DNA of 7,111 nucleotides from Prevotellaceae bacterium. Its GTDB lineage: Bacteria > Bacteroidota > Bacteroidia > Bacteroidales > Bacteroidaceae. The stretch is from NCBI GenBank assembly GCA_022508635.1, contig JAFLUV010000122.1, forward strand, positions 1-7,111. The letters are read 5' to 3'. The translations under genes and the position numbers were made by a program. Shown in pieces: positions 1 through 5,779 of this stretch (its first letter is position 1; each line of letters starts with the position of its first letter). The notes under the pieces were generated by a model that did no database searches, was not told the origin of the DNA, and was given only the letters and a program-made list of their open reading frames with translations.

Positions 1-647
1 CCGAACTTGTACGCTACGCCGATCTGTGCGGTGAGCTGCCAGTCGTCGCTGCCAGAGAGCTTGCTGTTGAAGCGGTCGTTGAGGCTGTTGCCCGAGACTT
101 CGAGGTTGACGCTCCAGTTGCGTGCGACGTTGACGTCGAGCATTGCGCCGACACGGAAGTTATGGTTCAGCAGGTCTTTCTCGTATGCGCCGGGCAGGAC
201 TTGCTTCAGCTTCCACGCATCGTCGTTGCTCCATGCGTAGTTCAAGCCCACGCCGCCGATGAGGTATGCGTTCACCCTGTTCCAGTCCTTGCGGGTGATG
301 AGGTTGACGATGTTGACCATGAGGTCGAGATTTGAGGTCAGGTAGCGGTAGTCGTACTTGGAGTCGGGCGTGTTGATGCCGCCCTTGTTCCAGATGCCGT
401 TGAAGTGGAGGCGGGCACCGATGACGGGAGTGAAGAACGCACCTGCGCTGATGCTCGCCGTGGGTGTGAGGAGCTGCCAGTTGTTGTAGTTGGTAAATGT
501 GGTCTGTCCTCCGCCCTGCAGGCCGATGAAGCCGTGGGGATAGGCCAGATAGTTCTCGGATACTTCCTGGGCTTGCACCGTGAAGCCTGTCGTGAGGATC
601 GCTGCGGTCATGAGCGCCGTCAGCCTTGATTTTGTACGAGTCATCAT
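1..647 (-). CDS. OmpA-like outer-membrane beta-barrel protein, N-terminal part (3' end off the window)
   Basis: The open frame runs from ATG at 647 (a second ATG follows at 644) off the left edge, giving 215 codons without a stop. Residues 1-26 are a clear signal peptide: MMTRTKSR, a hydrophobic core, then cleavage expected after VQA (residue 26) before QE. The mature part has alternating, aromatic-rich strands typical of an 8-stranded barrel, such as GFIGLQGGGQTTF, AGAFFTPVIGARLHF, NAYLIGGVGLNYAW, FRVGAMLDVNVA and the closing strand QIGVAYKF at the window edge. This layout fits Bacteroidales OmpA-family porins, in which a peptidoglycan-binding OmpA domain follows the barrel; that domain would lie outside the window, so the family call is inferred. 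Codons strongly favour C-ending forms (AAC, CTC, ATC, CGC), as in highly expressed genes. The gene starts 51 nt after rmlB on the same strand, and no TAnnTTTG box is visible in that gap. Confidence 0.85.
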   Translation of the reverse strand, partial: MMTRTKSRLTALMTAAILTTGFTVQAQEVSENYLAYPHGFIGLQGGGQTTFTNYNNWQLLTPTASISAGAFFTPVIGARLHFNGIWNKGGINTPDSKYDYRYLTSNLDLMVNIVNLITRKDWNRVNAYLIGGVGLNYAWSNDDAWKLKQVLPGAYEKDLLNHNFRVGAMLDVNVARNWSVNLEVSGNSLNDRFNSKLSGSDDWQLTAQIGVAYKF

Positions 648-698
648 AGTTTTTACGTTGTTATATTTAGTAATTCTTTGTTGTTTCTTGCTGTTCGC

Positions 699-1835
699 TC
701 AGCGCTTTCCGTACATTTCGTCGTAGTACTTCTCGTAGTCGCCGCTCGTGATATTGTCCATCCACTCCTCGTTCTCCAGGTACCACCTGACCGTCTTCTC
801 GATGCCTTCCTCGAACTGTAGCGAGGGTTCCCATCCGAGCTCCCTTTGCAGCTTCGTGGAATCAATGGCATAGCGGGCGTCATGACCGGGACGGTCTGTC
901 ACGTAGGTGATAAGATCGAGGTCGGCTCCTTCGGGACGATTCAGCAGCCTGTCCACCGTCTTGATGACGGTCTTGATGATGTCGATGTTCTTCCATTCGT
1001 TGAATCCGCCGATATTATACGTCTCGGCAACGACACCTTTGTGGAAAATTGTGTCAATAGCACGGGCATGATCCTCAACATAGAGCCAGTCGCGTACGTT
1101 CTCACCCTTGCCATAGACAGGGAGCGGTTTGCGCTGTCGGATGTTGTTAATGAAGAGAGGTATGAGCTTCTCCGGGAACTGATATGGCCCGTAGTTGTTC
1201 GAACAGTTGGTCACAATCGTAGGCATGCCGTAGGTATCATGGTAGGCACGGACGAAGTGATCGCTCGAAGCTTTGCTCGCAGAATAGGGACTGTGTGGAT
1301 TGTACTTCGTGGTCTCATAGAAGAAATCCCTTCCGTATGCCAGGTGATGCTGGCTGGAGCTTGCCGTAGTCGTGAACGGTGGTTCGACGCCCTCTGGCTC
1401 CGTCATCTCCAGTGCACCGTACACTTCGTCGGTGGAAATATGGTAGAAACGCTTGCCCTCATACCCTTCGGGAAGGCTTTCCCAATAAAGCTTTGCTGCC
1501 TGAAGAAGGGAGAGTGTTCCCATCACATTGGTGCGGGCAAAGGTGAAAGGATCCTTGATGGAGCGGTCCACATGGCTTTCTGCAGCCAAGTGTATTATGC
1601 CGTCAATCCTCTCATTCTGCATAAGGCGATGGAAGGCATCAAAGTCACAGATGTCCATCTTCACGAACTTATAGTTAGGACGGTCTTCGATGTCCTTAAG
1701 GTTTGCAAGGTTTCCTGCGTACGTCAGTTTGTCCAGATTGATAATATTGTAATCAGGGTATTTGTTCACAAAAAGGCGAACAACATGGCTGCCTATGAAT
1801 CCGGCTCCTCCGGTGATAACGATGTTACGAGTCAT
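699..1835 (-). CDS. rmlB: dTDP-glucose 4,6-dehydratase (RmlB)
   Basis: A cytoplasmic NAD-dependent short-chain (extended SDR) enzyme that converts dTDP-D-glucose to dTDP-4-keto-6-deoxy-D-glucose, the second step of dTDP-L-rhamnose synthesis. The protein is 378 aa, slightly longer than the classic 350-360 aa enzymes. Visible motifs are the NAD-binding GGAGFIGSH (residues 9-17), HLAAESHVDRS (82-92), the catalytic STDEVYG (T135, D136, E137), the YSASK pair (Y184, K188), NNYGPYQFPEKLIP (213-226) and GENVRDWLYVEDH (244-256). The segment at about 150-173 (TTTASSSQHHLAYG) is longer than in enterobacterial RmlB; I recall it as normal for Bacteroidales. The start is set at ATG 1835 because MTRNIVITGGAGFIG is the usual N-terminus. 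An in-frame ATG at 1913 would add 26 residues that run over the end of rmlC and are encoded partly by a tandem duplication. It is the third gene of an rmlD-rmlC-rmlB operon, 34 nt after rmlC. Confidence 0.97.
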   Translation of the reverse strand: MTRNIVITGGAGFIGSHVVRLFVNKYPDYNIINLDKLTYAGNLANLKDIEDRPNYKFVKMDICDFDAFHRLMQNERIDGIIHLAAESHVDRSIKDPFTFARTNVMGTLSLLQAAKLYWESLPEGYEGKRFYHISTDEVYGALEMTEPEGVEPPFTTTASSSQHHLAYGRDFFYETTKYNPHSPYSASKASSDHFVRAYHDTYGMPTIVTNCSNNYGPYQFPEKLIPLFINNIRQRKPLPVYGKGENVRDWLYVEDHARAIDTIFHKGVVAETYNIGGFNEWKNIDIIKTVIKTVDRLLNRPEGADLDLITYVTDRPGHDARYAIDSTKLQRELGWEPSLQFEEGIEKTVRWYLENEEWMDNITSGDYEKYYDEMYGKR

Positions 1836-1874
1836 GTCTTGCGGTTTAGTGTAGTTAATGTCTTGCAGTTTAGT
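1834..1874. repeat. 24-bp-period tandem near-duplication spanning the rmlC stop and rmlB start
   Basis: Two 17-base copies with one mismatch lie at 1834-1850 and 1858-1874 (plus strand atgtcttgcGgtttagt and atgtcttgcAgtttagt), offset by 24 bp. On the coding strand the first copy contains the rmlC stop codon TAA (1872-1870), and the second leads directly into the rmlB ATG (1835-1833). In the first copy the matching triplet reads ATT instead of ATG. The copies and the spacing were read directly from the sequence. Confidence 0.85.
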
Positions 1875-2439
1875 ACAGATTATCATTGATGTCGAAAGGA
1901 CTGTCGAAGTCATTCAGGCAGGCATGGCGCGTATCTTTCTCGCTCAGCAAGGCTTGTTCCGCGGGAATACGCCAGTCGATGCCGAGACTGGCGTCCAGAA
2001 TGGAAATGCCGTCATCGGCCTGCGGGGCATAGAAGTTGTCGCACTTGTATTGGAAAATAGCTGTTTCGGTAAGCACGGAAAAGCCATGGGCGAAGCCTCT
2101 TGGCACGAAAAGTTGCAGATGATTCTCTTCACTCAGCTCTACCGCTACATGCTGTCCATAGGTAGGCGACCCTTTACGTATATCGACAGCAACATCAAGT
2201 ACTGCCCCCTTGACGCAACGCACCAGCTTACTCTGTGTGAAGGGCGGGCGCTGAAAGTGCAGGCCACGCATGACACCATAGGACGACATGCTCTCGTTAT
2301 CCTGAACAAAACAGATAGGGCGAACCCGCTCGTCGAACTCTCGCTGTGAAAAGGACTCAAAAAAATAACCTCGCGCGTCCTGGAACACACGCGGCTTTAT
2401 GATGACGATGCCTTCTATGCTTGTTTTGATTATTTCCAT
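1870..2439 (-). CDS. rmlC: dTDP-4-dehydrorhamnose 3,5-epimerase (RmlC)
   Basis: A cupin-fold epimerase that inverts C3 and C5 of dTDP-4-keto-6-deoxy-glucose to give dTDP-4-keto-L-rhamnose, the third step of the rhamnose pathway. The protein is 189 aa, close to the usual 180-190. Visible landmarks are FQDARGYFFESF (19-30, substrate-binding R), GVMRGLHFQ (55-63, catalytic His61), VRCVKGAVLDVAVDIRKGSPTYG (73-95), FVPRGFAHGF (111-120), the YKCDNFYAP loop with Tyr131, and LLSEKD (164-169). Asp169 matches the aspartate that pairs with the catalytic His in the well-studied Salmonella enzyme. The start is placed at ATG 2439 (MEIIKTSIEGIVIIKP), which fits the family. An upstream in-frame ATG at 2466 would only add nine residues (MHRKHKAEP) inside rmlD. 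The first 10 nt overlap the last codons of rmlD, suggesting translational coupling. Confidence 0.97.
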   Translation of the reverse strand: MEIIKTSIEGIVIIKPRVFQDARGYFFESFSQREFDERVRPICFVQDNESMSSYGVMRGLHFQRPPFTQSKLVRCVKGAVLDVAVDIRKGSPTYGQHVAVELSEENHLQLFVPRGFAHGFSVLTETAIFQYKCDNFYAPQADDGISILDASLGIDWRIPAEQALLSEKDTRHACLNDFDSPFDINDNLY

Positions 2440-3374
2440 TGGTTCTGCTTTATGTTTGCGATGCACGTCTTGAGCGAGTCAACCCAATACGGGACTTCTA
2501 CACCGAAAGTTTCGCGGATACTGCGCTTGTCAAGGACGGAATAGGCGGGACGAACCACGGGACTTGGAAACTCGGTCGAATAGCAAGGCTGTACGTCGCA
2601 GTCCTTATTGCCCGCGATGCGAGCTATCATCTGCGTGAAGTCATACCAAGAACAAACGCCTTCGTTCGAGAAATGGTAAGTGCCGGAGACAGGCTTGGCA
2701 AGAATAACCAGAATGGCTTTTGCAAGGTCGAGCGCATAAGTCGGCGTGCCGCATTGGTCGAAGACGACGCGAAGTTGTGGCTTTGTGGCTGTAAGCTGAA
2801 GCATCGTCTTGCAGAAGTTCTTGCCGAACTCGCTGTAGAGCCACGCCGTGCGGATAATGATATAGCCGCCTTTTCCCTCGTTGTTCCCTGACTGTCGTCC
2901 GTCAGAAAGTTGACTTATTCCGAAGACTTCCTTTATCTTCTCCTCGCCCTGACGCTTTGTTTCGCCGTAGATGCCAGTAGGCGTGCCCTTCTGGTCTGGG
3001 CGACAAGGCGTGTTGTAAGGTTCTTTGCCAAAGACGTAATCAGTGGAAATGTGGACGAGCCAGCCTCCTGCTTCCTTCATGGCTGTGGCTAAAATTCCCG
3101 GAGCGACAGCATTTAGCTTCTCTACCATAGGGTAGTTTTCTGGTGCTTCTGCCGCATCAACATTTGTCCAGGCAGCACAATTTACAATGGCCCGCACGTC
3201 ATGTTTTTGCACCATGGCACGGACTGCATCGGGGTCGGTGATGTCCAGATAGACAGTCTCAACCTCTTCCGACTGGCAAACATCCGTAAAGATATAGTTA
3301 TCCATAGAGTTCTTCGCAACAATGCGCATTTCGTTGCCCAATTGTCCGTTAGCTCCGGTAACAAGAATGTTCAT
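2430..3374 (-). CDS. rmlD: dTDP-4-dehydrorhamnose reductase (RmlD)
   Basis: An NAD(P)H-dependent SDR reductase that reduces the 4-keto group of dTDP-4-keto-L-rhamnose to give dTDP-L-rhamnose, the final step. Motifs are GANGQLG (residues 7-13, nucleotide binding), IVNCAAWTNVDAAE (63-76), the catalytic S110/T111 in ISTDYVFG, the YGETK pair (Y136, K140), IIIRTAWLYSEFGKNFCKTML (172-192) and DQCGTPTYALDLAKAI (206-221). At 314 aa it is some 25 residues longer than the roughly 285-290 aa common for the family. A hydrophilic, Gly/Ser/Asn-rich stretch at about 152-169 (SQLSDGRQSGNNEGKGG) sits between the YxxxK helix and the IIRTAWLYS strand and probably forms a surface loop. It is the first gene of the rml operon, with a promoter box 29 nt upstream. 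The gene overlaps rmlC by 10 nt at its end. Confidence 0.96.
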   Translation of the reverse strand: MNILVTGANGQLGNEMRIVAKNSMDNYIFTDVCQSEEVETVYLDITDPDAVRAMVQKHDVRAIVNCAAWTNVDAAEAPENYPMVEKLNAVAPGILATAMKEAGGWLVHISTDYVFGKEPYNTPCRPDQKGTPTGIYGETKRQGEEKIKEVFGISQLSDGRQSGNNEGKGGYIIIRTAWLYSEFGKNFCKTMLQLTATKPQLRVVFDQCGTPTYALDLAKAILVILAKPVSGTYHFSNEGVCSWYDFTQMIARIAGNKDCDVQPCYSTEFPSPVVRPAYSVLDKRSIRETFGVEVPYWVDSLKTCIANIKQNQWK

Positions 3375-3402
3375 TTTTAAATTAATGTGTCATTTTATGG
3401 CA

Positions 3403-3410
3403 CAAAGATA
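3403..3410 (-). promoter_or_regulatory. Bacteroidetes-type -7 box for the rmlDCB operon
   Basis: The minus strand reads TATCTTTG, a perfect match to the TAnnTTTG -7 element recognised by the Bacteroidetes primary sigma factor. It lies 28 nt before the rmlD ATG (3374), which implies a leader of about 20 nt with an A/T-rich, Shine-Dalgarno-free approach to the start codon. No convincing TTTG -33 element sits at the usual 19-21 bp distance, so the upstream half is weak. The surrounding spacer (3375-3510) is very AT-rich and I found no other gene or convincing terminator hairpin in it. Confidence 0.6.
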
Positions 3411-3510
3411 AGAAAAATTAATGATACAGGGATATATTGTTAAATATTTTTACCCTTATCTGCACAATAACAGAAAAAATCCTAAAATAATTAAGGTATT
3501 GATGACTATC

Positions 3511-4995
3511 TCACACCTCACTTAGTGCATTATCGGGCCAGTTAATGAGATAGACTTTCTCTGTTGCACGCGTGATAGCTGTATAAAGCCAACGGAAATA
3601 GTCAGGCGTAAGCATTTCTTCCGTGATATAGCCTTGGTCTATGTATACGTGCTCCCATTGTCCGCCCTGTGCCTTGTGGCAGGTGACGGCGTAAGCGTAT
3701 TTGATTTGCAAGGCATTGTAATAGATGTCCTGACGCAGTCGTTTCATGCGGTCGCGCTTGTTGGTTAGTTCGGGATAATCTTCCCATACAGCAGTGAAGA
3801 GTGCTTGTTGCTGTTCTCGCGTCAATGCAGGTGCTTCACTTTGCAATGTGTCGAGCAGTACGGTCAGCTCCATCTCCTTGTGGCCATAGTCGGGAAACTG
3901 AACTATGGCATCGGCAAAGCGGAAACCATAGAACGAGCGTTCGTTACGGATGCGACGGACTACAGCCACATCACCATTGGCGATGAAAGGCATTGAAGAC
4001 TGAGGATTAAGGACAGAAGAATGGCTTTCTCCTTCCGCTTCTGTGGTTGAATCTATTATTTCTTTCTCCGTCCAAAAGTAGTTATTCTTGGCCACCATCA
4101 CTAAATCACCGCTTGATAGTCCCTCGTCGTAGTCAAGGATACGGGCACGGATGCCGTTGTTGAAGGTATTAGCACGCTTGTTGCTTCGCGTCACTACGAT
4201 AGTTCCGTCTGTTCCATATTGGCGATAGCTGTCATCCAGAGCGTCGATAAGTTCGTTGCCAGGTATGACGTATACGTCAGGAAAACTCTTTGCACGGAGT
4301 TTCGGAAAAGTATGTGTTTCATCCTCCTGTATAAGGCGACGCAGCATCGTAGCATTCCACAGGATGCCTGACTCCTCAAGCTGTCGGACGACTTGTGTCA
4401 GACAAAACTCTGTTACCTCCATGCCGTAGCTTTCCAGGACAAGACGATGCAGTGCCGGACTCTCTTCTTCACCAACGGGAGGCAACTGTGCGGTGTCGCC
4501 TACGAGCAGGAGCCGGCAACCCTCACAAGAATAGACATAGTGCATAAGGTCATCCAGCAGATACCCTGTGCCAAAAATAGTACTACTTCCTGCCACATTG
4601 GCAATCATTGAAGCTTCGTCCACGATGAACAACGTATCTTTTTGCAGATTAACATCGTTCTGGAAGTAGTCCATCTCAACAATTGACTTCTGCCGATATA
4701 TCTTGCGGTGTATGGTGTAAGCCGGCGCACAGGCAAAAGAAGACAACACTTTTGCGGCGCGTCCTGTCGGAGCCAGCAACATGACACGCTGTCTTAACTG
4801 CTGCATGGTACGAACCAGTGCAGCCAGCAATGATGTCTTGCCCGTGCCGGCATAACCCTTGAGGAGAAACAACGCATTGTGTTCTCTTGAAAGTAGGAAC
4901 TCAGAGAGCAAAGAAATAGCTTTCTCCTGCTCTTTTGTGGGTTTATGATTAAAATTCTCCCTTATTAAAGTCCCTAAATCGTCACTTATCGCCAT
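3511..4995 (-). CDS. SF1 DNA helicase of the RecD/Dda-like type (AAA_30 plus UvrD_C_2 domains)
   Basis: An ATP-dependent DNA helicase of 494 aa, probably acting in repair or recombination. The motifs run in SF1B order: a Q-like KPTKEQEKAI (18-27), Walker A GYAGTGKTS (47-55, K53), motif Ia LLAPTGRAAKVL (73-84), Walker B FIVDEASM (123-130, D126/E127), motif III LLLVGDTAQLPPVGEE (162-177), LTQVVRQ (199-205), VVTRSNKRAN (267-276), motif V YAVTCHKAQGGQWEHVYID (435-453) and motif VI YTAITRATEKVYLI (471-484). It lacks the long N-terminal region of RecD2 and is nearer in size to T4 Dda. A low-complexity stretch at about 316-334 (ending HSSVLNPQSS) interrupts the linker between FWTEKEI and the conserved PFIANGDVAVVRRI. 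The start is ATG 4995 (MAISDDLGTLI); the longer in-frame extension to 5226 is antisense to the neighbouring gene and was rejected. It is divergent from the plus-strand block. The exact cellular role is unknown. Confidence 0.93.
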   Translation of the reverse strand: MAISDDLGTLIRENFNHKPTKEQEKAISLLSEFLLSREHNALFLLKGYAGTGKTSLLAALVRTMQQLRQRVMLLAPTGRAAKVLSSFACAPAYTIHRKIYRQKSIVEMDYFQNDVNLQKDTLFIVDEASMIANVAGSSTIFGTGYLLDDLMHYVYSCEGCRLLLVGDTAQLPPVGEEESPALHRLVLESYGMEVTEFCLTQVVRQLEESGILWNATMLRRLIQEDETHTFPKLRAKSFPDVYVIPGNELIDALDDSYRQYGTDGTIVVTRSNKRANTFNNGIRARILDYDEGLSSGDLVMVAKNNYFWTEKEIIDSTTEAEGESHSSVLNPQSSMPFIANGDVAVVRRIRNERSFYGFRFADAIVQFPDYGHKEMELTVLLDTLQSEAPALTREQQQALFTAVWEDYPELTNKRDRMKRLRQDIYYNALQIKYAYAVTCHKAQGGQWEHVYIDQGYITEEMLTPDYFRWLYTAITRATEKVYLINWPDNALSEV

Positions 4996-5045
4996 TATTT
5001 TTATAAAAAAAACTTTGTTTTGTCGTAAATGTGGAGAAAACTTGT

Positions 5046-5053
5046 TACTTTTG
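5046..5053 (+). promoter_or_regulatory. Bacteroidetes-type -7 box for the plus-strand block
   Basis: TACTTTTG matches TAnnTTTG and lies 36 nt before the ATG at 5090. TTTG at 5019-5022 could serve as the -33 element, although the 23-bp gap is slightly longer than the usual 19-21. Downstream of the box the leader is A-rich and ends aaataacgttATG, typical of Bacteroidetes translation starts that lack a Shine-Dalgarno sequence. It probably drives the membrane-protein and DUF3822 genes, and perhaps rsmD. Confidence 0.6.
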
Positions 5054-5058
5054 TGATG

Positions 5059-5066
5059 CAAAATTA
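5059..5066 (-). promoter_or_regulatory. Candidate -7 box for the helicase gene
   Basis: The minus strand reads TAATTTTG, which matches TAnnTTTG. It lies 63 nt upstream of the helicase ATG (4995) and would give a leader of roughly 55-60 nt. No TTTG element lies at the expected -33 distance (the nearest is 12 bp away), and the motif is common in AT-rich DNA, so support is modest. It faces the plus-strand box at 5046-5053 across 5 bp. Confidence 0.35.
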
Positions 5067-5089
5067 TAAAATAAAACACAAATAACGTT

Positions 5090-5779
5090 ATGAAAAAGGG
5101 AATTAATATCGTTTTAGGCCTCTGTGCCGTCGGCTTACTCTTCATTTGTTGGCGAAGCATACGCGACACTGAAAACTTTGACGCAGAGGTTGCAAGCCGC
5201 GAGAACGTGGTAAAGGCTCGTCTCATGGAAATCCGCAGTGCAGAGGAAGCCTACAAAGCTCAGCACGCTGGTGAATACTGTTCGGACTGGTCAGTACTCA
5301 TTGATTTTGTCAAGAATGGCAAGTTGCCTATCATTATGAAGCAAGGTGTACTCACAGAAGAGCAGATGGATAAGGGACTAACCGAAGAGAAAGCCGCAAT
5401 CATTGTCAACAGTGGCGATCAGGCTGCTATTGCTGCCAATGGACTGGAAGGCTTCCGTCGCGATACAGTCTGGGTTTCGCTTCAGGATTCGCTCTACAAC
5501 TATGAGGGTTTCGAAGCAGACTCTTTGCGTTACATCCCCTTCTCTCAGGGCGATACTTTCGAACTCATAGCATGTCCCAACACCACACGTTCTGGTAGCA
5601 TCATCCAGGTGATGGAGTGCAATGCTCCGGATAGCAGCTTCCTCAAAGGCATGGGTAAGGCCGGACAGCGCCTTATCTATAATCGCAACGAAGAGGCTAA
5701 TGCAAAGGGAGCATTCCCTGGCTTGAAAATTGGTGATGCCGGTAACAACTGGAACAACAATGCTGGCAACTGGGAGTAA
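5090..5779 (+). CDS. Conserved Bacteroidales single-pass membrane protein, pilin-like layout, function unknown
   Basis: The protein is 229 aa and I cannot assign a function. It has a short cytoplasmic start (MKKGI), one hydrophobic segment at about 5-22 (INIVLGLCAVGLLFICW), and then a charged, probably helical stretch (RENVVKARLMEIRSAEEAYKAQHAGEYCSDWSVLIDFVKNGKLP, about 37-80). That arrangement of a membrane helix, amphipathic helix, and a Y-x(n)-W/L-IDF segment recalls type II pseudopilins. However, there is no prepilin peptidase site (no G-F-x-L-x-E), so this is only a structural hint. Further on are LTEEQMDKGLTEEKA (88-102), GLEGFRRDTVWVS (118-130), LRYIPFSQGDTFEL (146-159) and a tail ending NNNAGNWE. 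I recall Bacteroides proteins of unknown function with the same FRRDT, RYIPF and NAGNWE motifs, so the family appears conserved in the order. Most of the protein should face the periplasm. It overlaps the DUF3822 gene by 20 nt, implying co-expression. Confidence 0.85.
   Translation: MKKGINIVLGLCAVGLLFICWRSIRDTENFDAEVASRENVVKARLMEIRSAEEAYKAQHAGEYCSDWSVLIDFVKNGKLPIIMKQGVLTEEQMDKGLTEEKAAIIVNSGDQAAIAANGLEGFRRDTVWVSLQDSLYNYEGFEADSLRYIPFSQGDTFELIACPNTTRSGSIIQVMECNAPDSSFLKGMGKAGQRLIYNRNEEANAKGAFPGLKIGDAGNNWNNNAGNWE

Noticed and set aside
691..704. Possible hairpin at the rmlB stop (gctg/cagc)
   Set aside because: The stem is only 4 bp with no following T-run on the transcript, too weak to call a terminator.
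1380..1395. Apparent insert in RmlB around the HHLAYG segment
   Set aside because: I recall the same segment in Bacteroides RmlB proteins, so it is a lineage feature and not specific to this locus.
846..1889. Long plus-strand open frame (347 codons) opposite rmlB
   Set aside because: It is antisense to a gene with complete, well-ordered RmlB motifs; its own translation shows no recognisable domain and looks like a codon-bias shadow.
1858..2349. Plus-strand open frame opposite rmlC
   Set aside because: Shadow of rmlC with no family motifs, and it starts within the junction repeat.
3434..3470. attgt...acaat inverted repeat between the helicase and rmlD
   Set aside because: A 5-bp A/T-rich stem with a loop of more than 20 nt is expected by chance in such AT-rich DNA.
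5090..5130. INIVL at the start of the membrane protein, recalling the PilN INLLP motif
   Set aside because: It sits inside the predicted membrane helix rather than in a cytoplasmic tail, so the likeness is superficial.
4996..5226. 77-residue in-frame N-terminal extension of the helicase with a hydrophobic stretch
   Set aside because: It would run through the divergent spacer and antisense to the 5090 gene; the hydrophobic part is translated AT-rich promoter DNA, and MAISDDLGTLI is the natural start.
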